NCBI GenBank assembly: GCA_023265995.1
Contig: JAHFSA010000006.1
Location: 124,001 to 188,000, forward strand
Source: Perlucidibaca sp.
Lineage (GTDB): Bacteria > Pseudomonadota > Gammaproteobacteria > Pseudomonadales > Moraxellaceae
DNA: 64,000 nt
Direction: 5' to 3'
Shown: positions 1-8,984 of the stretch, one piece after another
Numbering within the stretch: position 1 is the first letter of the stretch
Layout of the letters: each line of letters starts with the position of its first letter
Made by a program: the position numbers and the translations under genes
Notes under the pieces: model-generated
What the model saw: the letters and a program-made list of their open reading frames with translations, nothing else
What the model was told of the DNA's origin: nothing
Databases searched by the model: none

Positions 1-2
1 AC

Positions 3-239
3 GTGCTGCAGGGCCTGCAGCAGAACGGCGCCCTGTCTGCCGACATCGACACCCTGCGCCTGGTCCAGGTCAGCTGGGCCACCCTGCACGGCCTCTGTCG
101 CATGTACAACGACGGCCTCGCCTTCACGCCGGAAACCATCGAAGACATCGCCCGTTACGCCGCCACGCTGTTGCAGCAGACCGTGGCACGCAACGCTCCG
201 GCACCAGGCAGCCGGGAAACAGATCGTTCGGTGCGGTGA
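3..239 (+). CDS. TetR/AcrR-family regulator, C-terminal fragment
   Basis: The 5' end lies outside the window, so only the last 78 residues are visible. They read as the C-terminal helical ligand-binding region of a TetR-type repressor: the stretch ending HGLCRMYNDGL, followed by a final amphipathic helix, is typical of the WHG subclass. The helix-turn-helix is not visible. The gene stops about 60 bp before the nitroreductase and on the same strand, so it may regulate that gene. The family call rests on the C-terminus alone and is moderate. Confidence 0.55.
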   Translation: MLQGLQQNGALSADIDTLRLVQVSWATLHGLCRMYNDGLAFTPETIEDIARYAATLLQQTVARNAPAPGSRETDRSVR

Positions 240-297
240 ATGACTGCATGGTCAGCGACATGCTAGGGTGCCCGCCGAACCATTTCCGGAGCCCGCC

Positions 298-996
298 ATG
301 ACCGCCGCCCTGCCCCACACCTCGCCCGCCACCATGAGCCTGGAAACCGCCCTGCGCGAGCGCCGCTCGGTACGCGGCTACCTGCCCGAACCGGTGCCCG
401 AGGCCGTGCTGCAGGAGGTCTTTGCCCTCGCCCAGCTCTCGCCCTCGAACTGCAATGTGCAACCCTGGGAGGTCTACGTCGCCTCCGGCGCCACCCGCGA
501 CGAGCTGCGCCGCCGCTTCATGGCGGGAGTCAGCAGCGGCAAGGCCATGACTCCGGATGCCGGCTTCATGCCCGCGGTGACCGGCGATCACCGCACCCGC
601 CAGGTCGATTGCGCCCAGGCCCTCTACGGCGCCATGGGCATAGAGCGCGGCGACAAGATGGGCCGCATGAACGCCACCCTGCGCAACTTCGCGCTGTTCG
701 ATGCCCCGCATGTCTGCTTCCTCGGCATGCGCCGCGAATACGGCATCCCCATGGCGCTGGACGTGGGCATGTACGCCCAGTCGCTGATGCTGGTCATGAC
801 CGCGCACGGCATCGGCTCCTGTGCCCAGGGCTCCATGGGTTATTACCCGGATGACGTGCGCGAGCTCTTCGGCATCAGTGACGACATCGCCATCCTGTTC
901 GGCATTTCCTTCGGATATGAAGACACCACGGTGGTAGCGAACAACGCGCGCACGACCCGCGCGGCGCTGCAGGAGAACGTGCACATCAAGAGCTGA
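298..996 (+). CDS. nitroreductase family protein
   Basis: FMN-dependent nitroreductase-fold protein of 232 aa, likely a cytoplasmic NAD(P)H-dependent reductase of nitro or quinone compounds. The N-terminal RRSVRGY motif (FMN phosphate contact), the LSPSNCNVQPWEVYV segment and the C-terminal FGISFGYED are typical of the family. The ATG at 298 has GGAG 7 bp upstream and is preferred over the in-frame GTG at 268; ATG 334 is also possible. It follows a TetR-family gene, which hints at inducible expression. The physiological substrate cannot be told from the sequence. Confidence 0.85.
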   Translation: MTAALPHTSPATMSLETALRERRSVRGYLPEPVPEAVLQEVFALAQLSPSNCNVQPWEVYVASGATRDELRRRFMAGVSSGKAMTPDAGFMPAVTGDHRTRQVDCAQALYGAMGIERGDKMGRMNATLRNFALFDAPHVCFLGMRREYGIPMALDVGMYAQSLMLVMTAHGIGSCAQGSMGYYPDDVRELFGISDDIAILFGISFGYEDTTVVANNARTTRAALQENVHIKS

Positions 997-1025
997 GGCC
1001 CGACAGGCGCAGGCTCACACGGGGC

Positions 1026-1054
1026 TGTCCGCCCCGCCGGCCTGCCGCTATACT
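1026..1054 (+). promoter_or_regulatory. probable promoter of the split tRNA-Ile2 gene
   Basis: A good -10 hexamer TATACT (1049-1054) lies about 50 bp before the tRNA 5' half, in a GC-rich stretch; the -35 region (about 1026-1031) is weak. Because the tRNA is cut at its anticodon loop, transcripts from here would now run into the left end of the inserted element and towards its integrase gene. The readthrough is inference. Confidence 0.35.
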
Positions 1055-1103
1055 GCGGCACTTCATGAACACGCCTGGCGGCTCCGCCGGGCGTGCCAGC
1101 TAC

Positions 1104-1145
1104 GGGCCTGTAGCTCAGTTGGTTAGAGCAGAGGACTCATAATCC
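1104..1145 (+). pseudogene. tRNA-Ile2(CAT), 5' half, interrupted by element insertion
   Basis: This holds the acceptor 5' strand (GGGCCTG), a normal D-arm (AGCTCAGTTGGTTAGAGC), the 5' anticodon stem and the loop CTCATAA. After ACTCATAATCC the tRNA sequence stops and element DNA begins. The missing T-arm and acceptor 3' strand are found at 13052-13086. Joined, the halves give a 77-nt tRNA with a fully paired acceptor stem. C4-G69 and C5-G68 are the pairs TilS uses to recognise tRNA-Ile2 rather than elongator tRNA-Met, so the CAT anticodon is probably lysidine-modified to read AUA. Confidence 0.85.
1135..1145. other. left attachment core (attL)
   Basis: ACTCATAATCC spans the tRNA anticodon loop and the first bases of the 3' anticodon stem. 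It is identical to 13041-13051. To its left is tRNA sequence and to its right is AT-richer element DNA. Confidence 0.8.
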
Positions 1146-1274
1146 CCTAAAGTGGCATTTTCAACGCTTTTGATTTCGCTCACATTTCACGCTATATTCG
1201 TCATAAGTAATTGATATTTAATTGCTTATTTCTACGACGAAGCGCTCCTGACTACGACAGCCTACGCCCCAATC

Positions 1275-1316
1275 TGTAGCCTAGAAGTAGCCCGGTGTAG
1301 CCTGGATGTAGCCTAG
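1275..1316 (+). repeat. four phased decamer repeats, probable integrase arm sites (left)
   Basis: Four decamers TGTAGCCTAG (1275), AGTAGCCCGG (1286), TGTAGCCTGG (1296) and TGTAGCCTAG (1307) repeat every 10-11 bp, all in one orientation. Matching decamers occur near the right end (12961-12981). Phased direct repeats flanking the att core are the usual layout of arm-type binding sites for a tyrosine integrase. The last repeat overlaps the integrase ribosome binding site AGGAG (1315-1319), so integrase binding could repress its own gene. Confidence 0.65.
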
Positions 1317-1328
1317 GAGCACCCGAAA

Positions 1329-2750
1329 ATGCCCAAGCTCACGCAGTCGTTCGTCAAGGCCGCCACCCTGTCCGAGGGTGAGACACAACGCTTCTTCATG
1401 GATGACGAATTGACCGGATTCGGTCTGCGCGTCTCTCCCACCAAGAAGTCCTTCTACCTGCAGATGCGTCTCGGCAACCGGGTCGTCAAACGACGGCTGG
1501 GTGAGAGCGGATTGATGTCGGTGGATCAGGCACGCAAGGCAGCGCTCGTTCTGAAAGCACAGCTGCTGCAAGGCCAAGATCCGTATGCCGAGCGTCAGCG
1601 TGTAGCACGATCCACCACTCTTGGCGACCTGTTCGATGAGTACGCTCGGGAGGTGTCACACAAGCCGGTCACCCGAGTGAGCATCGCGCGCTGCAAAAAG
1701 AAATTCGATGCGCTCACCGGCACGGCCTACAAGACCATGCCCAACAGCCGCAGCGCCGAGAAAATCGAACTGGTGCCCATCAAGCTCGCCAGCTGGCTGC
1801 AGCGCCCGTATCAGGACATAAGTCAGGATGAGGTACTGGCGCGCTTCGACGCGCTCTCGCGCATGGTGCCGGCACGCAAGCTGAGCGCCACGCCGCAGCC
1901 CATCGTGCGCACCACCAATCAGGCGTTCAAGTATCTGCAAGCGGCCTACAACTACGCCATCAACAAGCAAGGGCTGGGTCGCTCGGGCTTCGAGAATCCG
2001 GTGGACATCCTCAAGATGACCCGTCGCTGGAGTCGCATCAATCGGCGTGACACTTTTCTCGACATCGGCCAGCCCTACTTCGCCGACTGGTGGCGGGCCT
2101 GCGCGACCTACCAGCCCCAGGTCGTTGGGGATTACCTGCTCTTCACCCTGCTCACGGCGGGCCGCTCCATCGAGTGCGCGACCCTGCGCTGGGATGATGT
2201 GGACCTGCGCAAAGGCGTGGTGGTGTTTCGCAACACCAAAAACCATCAGGACTACAGCTTTCCCATCGCACCCGAGGCACGGCGCATTCTGGAGCGCCGC
2301 CTGCAAGGGCGCATCAATGACTTCGTGTTCGGCTACGACGGCTCGACCACCGGGCGTGTGGTCTGCCCGCCGCAGCAGGCCATCAAGTCCGTGCGTGTAG
2401 CCTGTGGTGAGCATTGGTCCATGCACGATCTGCGTCGCACCTTCACCACGGCCATGACGTCGCTCAATGTGCATGCCTTCACCATCGCGCATCTGATGAA
2501 GCACTCGCCGACCATCACCATGACGCTGTCTTATGCGCCGCCGACTCGTGAGCAGTTGCTGGATGCACTGGTGCGCTTTGAAAGCTATGTGCTCGACAGA
2601 GTCAGGCCGATATCGGACAAACCGGGCGATATCGGTGGCACCGCAGCGATAGAAAGTGGGCGATACGCTGCGCCCGCCATGGAAAATCAAACGCTTCTAT
2701 CAACCACTGAGCATGCCCAGCTTCGCAACCGACGCGATAGCCTTCATTAG
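1329..2750 (+). CDS. int: tyrosine integrase of the tRNA-Ile2 element
   Basis: Site-specific tyrosine recombinase (473 aa) that would integrate and excise the element. Residues about 1-90 form a DUF4102-type arm-binding domain, about 100-215 the core-binding helices, and about 240-410 the catalytic domain. Catalytic residues are visible: R279 (TAGRSIE), H366 and R369 (HDLRRTF), H392 (KHSPT) and the nucleophile Y402 (SYAPP). The ATG has AGGAG 9 bp upstream. The position next to attL, reading away from the tRNA, is usual for tRNA-targeting islands. The gene looks intact. Confidence 0.93.
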   Translation: MPKLTQSFVKAATLSEGETQRFFMDDELTGFGLRVSPTKKSFYLQMRLGNRVVKRRLGESGLMSVDQARKAALVLKAQLLQGQDPYAERQRVARSTTLGDLFDEYAREVSHKPVTRVSIARCKKKFDALTGTAYKTMPNSRSAEKIELVPIKLASWLQRPYQDISQDEVLARFDALSRMVPARKLSATPQPIVRTTNQAFKYLQAAYNYAINKQGLGRSGFENPVDILKMTRRWSRINRRDTFLDIGQPYFADWWRACATYQPQVVGDYLLFTLLTAGRSIECATLRWDDVDLRKGVVVFRNTKNHQDYSFPIAPEARRILERRLQGRINDFVFGYDGSTTGRVVCPPQQAIKSVRVACGEHWSMHDLRRTFTTAMTSLNVHAFTIAHLMKHSPTITMTLSYAPPTREQLLDALVRFESYVLDRVRPISDKPGDIGGTAAIESGRYAAPAMENQTLLSTTEHAQLRNRRDSLH

Positions 2751-2946
2751 AATCATGGCCATGCCAATCTAATGAATAACTTCTATTTGCTTACGAACCG
2801 GCCTCTCCACACAGGAATCGAATAAATAATTTCGTTTTTAGCTCAATCAGCCTGATTTCCACACATATCTAATAAATTTCTTCTTTTTGTTGAAAAAATA
2901 GCCGCCAATCAACAGAATCTAAGAAATTACTTCGCCAGAGATCACC
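2751..2946. other. AT-rich intergenic region after int
   Basis: This stretch is clearly richer in A and T than its surroundings and contains scattered TAATAAAT-like motifs. No gene is visible. It may carry the promoter of the HipB-like gene or a binding site for an excision or host factor, but I see no clear operator. Confidence 0.4.
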
Positions 2947-3198
2947 ATGCTCATCAAAGCGCATTCGACCGAACTCATCGGACGCATCGCCCGCGCCGAG
3001 CGCAAGCGGCAAGGCCTGAGGCAGGATGACTTCGCCGCCATGATCGGCAGCAGCCATGTCTTTCTGCGCGCCGTGGAGCAAGGCAAGCCGGGGGTGCAGT
3101 TGGGCAAAGTGCTTCAAGCGCTGGAAGAGCTGGGCATCACGGTCTACCTCGATGTGGCCGAGGAAAGCGCCCAGATCATCGCAGGACAGAAAGCATGA
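2947..3198 (+). CDS. HipB-like XRE-family DNA-binding protein, orphan antitoxin candidate
   Basis: Small protein of 83 aa with one Cro/C1-type helix-turn-helix: the residues around RKRQGLRQDDFAAMIGSSH form the recognition helices. The following LGKVLQALEELGITVYLDV is characteristic of HipB/Y4mF-type antitoxins, which repress their operon and neutralise the HipA kinase. No hipA gene follows; only a short overlapping open frame (3195-3227) could be its remnant. It could now act only as a regulator. Confidence 0.75.
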   Translation: MLIKAHSTELIGRIARAERKRQGLRQDDFAAMIGSSHVFLRAVEQGKPGVQLGKVLQALEELGITVYLDVAEESAQIIAGQKA

Positions 3199-3227
3199 GT
3201 GGGCCGGAAGTGCCGGAAATTCTGTAA
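3195..3227 (+). pseudogene. possible remnant of a hipA start
   Basis: An ATG overlaps the hipB-like stop by 4 bp (ATGA), the usual coupling of hipB and hipA, but the frame ends after ten codons (MSGPEVPEIL). No HipA-like sequence follows before the minus-strand operon. The length is too short to prove homology; the overlap geometry is the only argument. Confidence 0.25.
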
Positions 3228-3313
3228 AGAGTAACCGAGGTATTCGGCAGTCTTGAGCGTGCTCAATACTGGTTGGAGGCTCGCCTGCCAGTGTGATTCG
3301 GCCCGTCGCAGCA

Positions 3314-3565
3314 TCAATCAACAGAGGCGGAGCTTGCCCACTCCAGCGTCTCCTGCAAGTCCTGATGCAGCGCATCAAAGGTGCAGCGTGCACGCAGACA
3401 AGCCAGCTCAACCAATGGCCGCTGCTCCATAGCGGCGCTGCTCAACAGCGCCTCCAGCTTCAAGCAACAGACATGTGCAGCATCGCGCCTGGCACGAAGG
3501 TCATTGACCGTCAGCTGCTCATTGAACTGGCGCAATATTTCCGAAACTTCATGCTCGACATTCAT
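3314..3565 (-). CDS. hypothetical protein, last gene of the czc-type operon
   Basis: Predicted acidic soluble protein of 83 aa beginning [14 protein letters not shown], with no signal peptide or membrane segment. It has two adjacent cysteines (HVCCLKLE) and one further cysteine, and looks mostly helical. The start codon overlaps the stop of the ynfA-like gene by ATGA, which implies translational coupling and makes it a real gene. I do not recognise a family. Its place at the end of a metal-efflux operon suggests an accessory role, but nothing in it proves metal binding. Confidence 0.6.
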   Translation of the reverse strand: MNVEHEVSEILRQFNEQLTVNDLRARRDAAHVCCLKLEALLSSAAMEQRPLVELACLRARCTFDALHQDLQETLEWASSASVD

Positions 3566-3906
3566 GTCGCAGATCTCCAGCCCATAACAATGACAGCCAT
3601 GCCCACCAGTGCAATGCCCGCACCCACCCAGTCGCTGGCATGCAGCATCACACCATCCACCCAGCGCAGCCAAAGCAGCGCCACAACGACATAAACCCCG
3701 CCGTAGGCTGCATACACACGACCGCTGGCCTCTGGGTGCAAGGTCAACAGCCAGGCGAACAGCATCAGGCTGGCTGCGGCCGGCAGTAGCAGCCAAGGCG
3801 AGCCCTGCTTTTTCAGCCAGAGATAGGGCAGAAAGCAGCCAATGATCTCGGCCAGGGCCGTCACCACGAACAGCCCCAGCGTTTTCAGCAGAATCAGGCT
3901 GCTCAT
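3562..3906 (-). CDS. ynfA: YnfA family (UPF0060) small membrane protein
   Basis: Protein of 114 aa with four transmembrane helices and the family pattern: an N-terminal [20 protein letters not shown], a central [29 protein letters not shown] and a C-terminal glycine-rich helix. YnfA proteins are SMR-like inner-membrane proteins, some linked to cation or drug efflux. The start overlaps the upstream CDF gene stop by 4 bp, and its stop overlaps the next gene, so it is part of the same operon. Confidence 0.9.
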   Translation of the reverse strand: MSSLILLKTLGLFVVTALAEIIGCFLPYLWLKKQGSPWLLLPAAASLMLFAWLLTLHPEASGRVYAAYGGVYVVVALLWLRWVDGVMLHASDWVGAGIALVGMAVIVMGWRSAT

Positions 3907-4532
3907 GCGACTTTTCTCTCCTCACAAAGCTCGTGCAATGCCGCGCGCACGATTTGGACCGATCCGGAGATGGCCAGCATGGCCATGCCCAGCGCCACAG
4001 CCACATCCGGCCAGGCACTGGCTGTCAGCCAGACGCCACCGGCAGCGCACATCACCGCGATGTTGCCGATGGCATCGTTGCGGCTGCAAATCCAGACCGA
4101 CTGCATGTTGCTGTCACCCGTTCGGTAATGAAACAGCATCCAGGCCACACCCACATTCGACAACAACGCGAGAAAACCGACCACGCCCATCGTGCTGGCC
4201 TCGGGCACTTGTCCGGCCAGCAGGCGCTCCACCGTCGAATAGAGCACCCAGAGCCCGAACACACCCATCGTCGCCCCTTTCAGCAGCGAAGCACGGGCAC
4301 GCCAGACCAGGGCATGGCCGAGCACATACAGGCTGATGCCATAGTTGGCGGCATCGCCGAGAAAATCCAGCGCATCGGCAAGCAAAGCGCTGGAGCCGGC
4401 CGCCGAACCGGCCATGATCTCGACGATAAACATCGCCAGGTTGACCAGCAGGGCAACGATCAGCACGCGCCGGTAGCGCGCATCGACCACTGGCCTCTGG
4501 CTGCTGCAAGAGCCCCCACAGCTATCAGACAT
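3903..4532 (-). CDS. cation diffusion facilitator family transporter
   Basis: CDF-type inner-membrane transporter of 209 aa, smaller than CzcD (about 300 aa) because it lacks the usual C-terminal cytoplasmic domain. It starts with a Cys-rich tail (CGGSCSSQ) that could bind metal. Transmembrane motifs include [17 protein letters not shown] (the H/D-x3-D metal site of TM2) and a second [12 protein letters not shown] (N-D in TM5). It likely moves Co2+, Zn2+ or Cd2+ into the periplasm for the CzcCBA pump. ATG 4532 overlaps the czcA stop by 8 bp; an upstream in-frame ATG at 4559 is less likely. Confidence 0.85.
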   Translation of the reverse strand: MSDSCGGSCSSQRPVVDARYRRVLIVALLVNLAMFIVEIMAGSAAGSSALLADALDFLGDAANYGISLYVLGHALVWRARASLLKGATMGVFGLWVLYSTVERLLAGQVPEASTMGVVGFLALLSNVGVAWMLFHYRTGDSNMQSVWICSRNDAIGNIAVMCAAGGVWLTASAWPDVAVALGMAMLAISGSVQIVRAALHELCEERKVA

Positions 4533-7500
4533 GACCTTTCTCCTCTCTCCATTGCTCAATCATCCGGTACAGCGCTGGCAGCACCACCAATGTCAGCAGT
4601 GTACTGGTGATCAAACCGCCAATGACCACAATGGCCAGCGGTTTCTGTACCTCGGCTCCCGTCCCGGTGGCCAGCGCCATGGGCACGAAGCCAAGTGATG
4701 CCACCAGAGCAGTCATCAGCACCGGTCGCAGTCGCGAGATCGAGCCTTCCTGCACGGCCTCGATCAGTCCCTTGCCACTTTCGCGCAGTTGGTTGATGCG
4801 GCTGACCATAACCAAACCGTTGAGGACCGCCACGCCAGACAGCGCGATGAAGCCGATGGCCGCTGTAATCGAGAACGGAATGCCGCAGACCCAGAGCGCC
4901 AGAATGCCCCCCGTCAACGCCAACGGCACCGCGCTGAACACCAGCAGGGCCTGACGCACCGTGCCTAGCGCCATGAACAGCAGTATCAAGATCAAGGCGA
5001 AACAGGCTGGCACGACAATCATGAGGCGGGACTTGGCTGCCTGCAGATTCTCGAACTGCCCACCCCAGACCAGCCAACTGCCAGCAGGTAGCTTGACCTG
5101 CTCATTAATGCGCAGCTGCGCTTCCTCAACAAATGAGGCCAAATCCCGGCCACGGACATTGGTCTGCACCACGACACGACGCTTGCCATTCTCGCGGCTG
5201 ACCTGATTGAGGCCATCGCGCAAGGTCAGGGAAGCGATGCTGCCCAGCGTCACGAAGCCCTGATCCGACTGCGCATCGGTTACGGGGATCGGCAAGGTCC
5301 GCAACAAATCCAGATCCGTGCGTACTTCATCGGGCAGACGCACCACCACATCAAAACGACGGTCGCCCTCGAAAATCTCCCCCGCCTGACGGCCACCAAT
5401 GGCAGCCGCCACCGTGTCCTGAACATCGGCCATGCGCAAGCCGAAGCGAGCCAGAGCATCGCGATCAAAGCTGATGTCGAGCAATGTCTGTCCTTCAACC
5501 TGCTCCACCTTGATCTCGCTGGCCCCCTCTACACCGCGCAGGGTCTGCGCGATTTGGTTGGCCGTTGCCAGCATCGTGTTGAAGTCATCGCCAAAGACCT
5601 TGACCGCAACATCCGCTCGCACACCGGAAAGCAACTCGTTGAAGCGCATCTGGATGGGTTGTGTGAACTCGTAGTTGTTGCCGGGCAGCTGCTTCACCGC
5701 CTGCTCAATGCGTGCAATGACATCCGCCTTGGTCTGGCTGGGATCAGGCCAGTCCTCTCTCGGTTTGAAGATGATGAAGGTGTCTGAGGCGCTGGGTGGC
5801 ATGGGGTCGGCAGCCATCTCGGCGGTACCCGTTTTGGAGAAGACAAAGGCCACTTCCTTGAACTGCGCGACCGTGCGCTCAACCTTCAGCTGCATGCTGC
5901 TCGATTGCTTGACGCCGGTGCTGGGAATGCGCAGGGCGTGCATGGCGACATCCTTTTCATCCAGCGTGGGCACGAACTCCTGGCCCAGCTGGGTGAAGAT
6001 CACCAGCGCCACGGCAAATGCGCCAATGGCTATCGCCATGGCCTTCCTGTGCTGACGCATGGCCCAGTTCAGAGCAGGAACATAGAGCTCATGAGCTTTG
6101 GTCAGGAAACGGTTTTCCTTTTCTTCAATGGAGCCCTTGAAAAAGATGCCGATCAAGGCCGGTATCAGTGTCAGCGACAAGACGAAAGCGGCGACCAGCG
6201 CCATGATCACTGTGGCAGCCATGGGGTGGAACATTTTGCCTTCGACGCCCTCCAGGGCAAGGATAGGCAGATAAACCGTGATGATGATGGCCTGACCGAA
6301 GACAGAGGGCTGCACCATCTCGCGGGTGGCATGCAGCACTTCGGACAAACGCTCATCTAGACTCAACAGCCGACCGAGATGGTGCTGGCGAGCCGCCAGA
6401 CGACTTAGGCAGTTCTCGACGATGATGACCGCGCCATCGACGATGAGGCCGAAGTCGAGTGCGCCCAAACTCATCAGGTTGCCACTGATGCCGGCCTTGA
6501 CCATGCCCGTGCTCATCAGCAGCACGGTGAGCGGAATGACCGCCGCCGTGATCAGCGCGGCCCGGATGTTGCCGAGCATCAGGAAGAGCACGACAATCAC
6601 CAGCAGCGCGCCCTCACCGAGGTTCTTGACCACCGTGGCTACCGTGGCATTGACCAGCTTGCTGCGATTGAGCACGGTCTGCGCTTCCACATCCGGCGGC
6701 AGACTGCGCCGAATCTCGGTCATCTTGTCATCGACCGTCACCGCCACCGTGCGCGAGTTCTCGCCGATGCGCATCAGTGCGGTACCAACTACGACCTCAT
6801 GTCCATTTTCGCTGGCTGAGCCGGTACGCAGCTCCTCGCCAATCTCGACCCTGGCCAAGTCTCGAACATAGATCGGCGTATTGCCGCGTGTCGCCACCAC
6901 CGTGGCGGCAATATCCTCCATGCGCTTGAGGCGGCCGTCAACACGCACCAGATAGGCCTCGCCGCGCTGCTCGACAAAGCCACCACCGCGACTCTGGTTG
7001 GCCTTTTCCAGCGCCTCGACCAGATCGGTGATGGACAGGTTATACGCGCGCAACCGCAGCGGATCAGGCTGAATGTGATACTGCTTCTCGAAGCCGCCGA
7101 TACTGTCGATGCCGGCCACACCGGGTAGACCCTTGAGCTGGGGCCGGATGATCCAGTCCTGCACCGTACGCAAATAGGCCGCCTGGGCCACTGGCGTGCG
7201 CAGATACTCGCCCTCAGGCGTCAAATAGCTGCCATCGCTCTGCCAGCCGGGTTGCCCATTATTGACCTTTGCCCCCTGACCACCCGGATGAGCGAATTTC
7301 ACCGCCCACATGTAGACCTCGCCAAGGCCTGTCGAGATGGCCCCCATGCGTGGCAATGCCTCTTGCGGCAAGATGTCCTTGGCCTCGTTCAGGCGCTCCG
7401 TGACTTGATTACGGGCAAAGTAGATGTCCACATCGTCACGAAACACAGCAGTGACTTGCGAGAAGCCATTGCGCGACAGCGAGCGCGTAGACTCCAGACC

Positions 7501-7731
7501 GGCGATCCCAGCCAACGCACTCTCAATTGGGAATGTGACCTGTTTTTCGACATCCTCCGGCGATAGACCCGCCAACACGGTATTGATTTGCACCTGGTTA
7601 TTGGTGATGTCCGGCACCGCATCGATGGGCAGTTTCTGCAGGGAGAAAACCCCGAAACCGGCCAACAGCAGCACCACCACCAGCACGAGGTAGCGATGCG
7701 AGAGAGAGAAACCAATAGCACGATCAAGCAT
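4525..7731 (-). CDS. czcA: heavy-metal RND efflux pump, CzcA family
   Basis: Inner-membrane proton/metal antiporter of 1068 aa, full length for the HME-RND family. TM1 (residues about 12-32) is followed by LPIDAVPDITNNQVQ, a CzcA hallmark. The TM4 signature DFGLIVDGAVIIVEN (426-440) carries the proton-relay acidic residues D426 and D432 and is the form found in Co/Zn/Cd pumps rather than CusA. GGAG precedes the ATG. It sits between czcB (29 bp upstream) and the CDF gene (overlapping) and would form a tripartite complex with CzcB and CzcC. The metal specificity is inferred from this motif and the operon. Confidence 0.95.
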   Translation of the reverse strand: MLDRAIGFSLSHRYLVLVVVLLLAGFGVFSLQKLPIDAVPDITNNQVQINTVLAGLSPEDVEKQVTFPIESALAGIAGLESTRSLSRNGFSQVTAVFRDDVDIYFARNQVTERLNEAKDILPQEALPRMGAISTGLGEVYMWAVKFAHPGGQGAKVNNGQPGWQSDGSYLTPEGEYLRTPVAQAAYLRTVQDWIIRPQLKGLPGVAGIDSIGGFEKQYHIQPDPLRLRAYNLSITDLVEALEKANQSRGGGFVEQRGEAYLVRVDGRLKRMEDIAATVVATRGNTPIYVRDLARVEIGEELRTGSASENGHEVVVGTALMRIGENSRTVAVTVDDKMTEIRRSLPPDVEAQTVLNRSKLVNATVATVVKNLGEGALLVIVVLFLMLGNIRAALITAAVIPLTVLLMSTGMVKAGISGNLMSLGALDFGLIVDGAVIIVENCLSRLAARQHHLGRLLSLDERLSEVLHATREMVQPSVFGQAIIITVYLPILALEGVEGKMFHPMAATVIMALVAAFVLSLTLIPALIGIFFKGSIEEKENRFLTKAHELYVPALNWAMRQHRKAMAIAIGAFAVALVIFTQLGQEFVPTLDEKDVAMHALRIPSTGVKQSSSMQLKVERTVAQFKEVAFVFSKTGTAEMAADPMPPSASDTFIIFKPREDWPDPSQTKADVIARIEQAVKQLPGNNYEFTQPIQMRFNELLSGVRADVAVKVFGDDFNTMLATANQIAQTLRGVEGASEIKVEQVEGQTLLDISFDRDALARFGLRMADVQDTVAAAIGGRQAGEIFEGDRRFDVVVRLPDEVRTDLDLLRTLPIPVTDAQSDQGFVTLGSIASLTLRDGLNQVSRENGKRRVVVQTNVRGRDLASFVEEAQLRINEQVKLPAGSWLVWGGQFENLQAAKSRLMIVVPACFALILILLFMALGTVRQALLVFSAVPLALTGGILALWVCGIPFSITAAIGFIALSGVAVLNGLVMVSRINQLRESGKGLIEAVQEGSISRLRPVLMTALVASLGFVPMALATGTGAEVQKPLAIVVIGGLITSTLLTLVVLPALYRMIEQWREEKGHV

Positions 7732-7760
7732 GGTGGCTCTCCTGCAAGAGAGTCAGGCAA

Positions 7761-8984
7761 TTAATCTTCATGCTCTGCCTCCCCCTTCTTCAGATCGGCC
7801 TTGAGCACGAAGACATTACCCGTGACATAACGCTCACCGCGCTTCAGACCACTGATAATTTCCTGCCGATCACCACTGCGGCGGCCAAGCACAACCGTGC
7901 GCGGCTTCAGCCCATCCTGCTCGGCAACAAAAATGGTCGGCTCGTTCTCGATCGTCTGAATGGCAGACAAAGGAATGCTGAGCGCCTGTGAGGCCACACC
8001 CACCTGAATTTGCGCCTGCACGAACTGCCCCGAGCGCCACAGCCCCTGACTGTTAGCGATCTGCACACGCACCGACCCGCTACGGCTGGCCTCATCGAGC
8101 TCGGGTTGCACGAAGATCACGCGCCCCTCGGCGCTCATGCCCGCCTTGTCACTCACCATGACGGTCTGGCCCGCGCGAACTTTTACTAGGTCACTGACCG
8201 GCACCGCCAGATCGATCCAGAGGGTCGAGAGATCGGCCAGCCGGAACAATGGCTTGTCGGACGTTACGGTCTCCCCGATGGTCAGATCCTTGGACAAGAC
8301 CGTGCCTGAGATTGGCGCGCGCAAGGCATAGCTGGCCAAGCGTCCACCCGGCTTCAGCGCCTTGGCATCATGTTCACTCATGCCCAGCGCCAGCAAGCTC
8401 TGCAGGGCACTTTGGGTTTCGATACGGGCATCGTTGAGTTCACGACGGGCGGTCAGATAATCCTGCTCGGCGCTGATCTTTTTCTGCCAGAGGCTTTCTT
8501 CGCGAACAAAAGAGGACTGGGCCAAGGCCTGACGCTCCCTCGCGGCCAGGTAGCGAGCGGCCACATCGGAGAGCTGAGTGCTTTCGATCACAGCGAGGAC
8601 TGTGCCAGCCTTGACCTGTGCTCCAATCTGCACCGAGGTGGAGCGCACCATGCCGGTGATCGGAGACAGCACGCGTGCTTCGCGATCCGTGTTCAACACC
8701 AGCTGACCCGGCAGCGACAAGCCGCTGGCAAAGTTGCCAAGTGCTGCTGTCTCGATACGCAGGCCATTGGCGGCAAGTTGTTCGGCAGTGAGTTTGATGG
8801 CGCCGGCATGACCTTCCTCAGCGTGACCTTCCTCAGCATGGTCATCAGCTGCTGGTGCAGGAGACTCCGCATGGCTTTCATGGCCATGGCTGGCTGGGCC
8901 GTACTCCATCAGGCCCCAGGTCGCACCCGCGCCCGCAGATGTAGCGATCAACAATGGCAGGATTTTCTTGAGAGCAATCTTCAT
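7761..8984 (-). CDS. czcB: periplasmic adaptor subunit, CzcB family
   Basis: Membrane-fusion protein of 407 aa linking CzcA to CzcC. An N-terminal hydrophobic anchor is followed by a His/Glu-rich segment (residues about 33-62, with HGHESHAES and the repeated EEGHAEEGHAG), a likely metal-binding tail. Then come the barrel-sandwich (VLSPITGMVRSTSVQIGAQVKAG), a coiled-coil hairpin, and the matching lipoyl half (LRAPISGTVLSKDLTIGETV). The start overlaps the czcC stop by 4 bp. Confidence 0.93.
   Translation of the reverse strand: MKIALKKILPLLIATSAGAGATWGLMEYGPASHGHESHAESPAPAADDHAEEGHAEEGHAGAIKLTAEQLAANGLRIETAALGNFASGLSLPGQLVLNTDREARVLSPITGMVRSTSVQIGAQVKAGTVLAVIESTQLSDVAARYLAARERQALAQSSFVREESLWQKKISAEQDYLTARRELNDARIETQSALQSLLALGMSEHDAKALKPGGRLASYALRAPISGTVLSKDLTIGETVTSDKPLFRLADLSTLWIDLAVPVSDLVKVRAGQTVMVSDKAGMSAEGRVIFVQPELDEASRSGSVRVQIANSQGLWRSGQFVQAQIQVGVASQALSIPLSAIQTIENEPTIFVAEQDGLKPRTVVLGRRSGDRQEIISGLKRGERYVTGNVFVLKADLKKGEAEHED

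Noticed and set aside
1144-1151. CCCCTAAA shared by the element's left end and the intron's P1 insert (11309-11316)
   Set aside because: Eight bases are too few to claim common origin in a GC-rich context; the flanking bases do not align.
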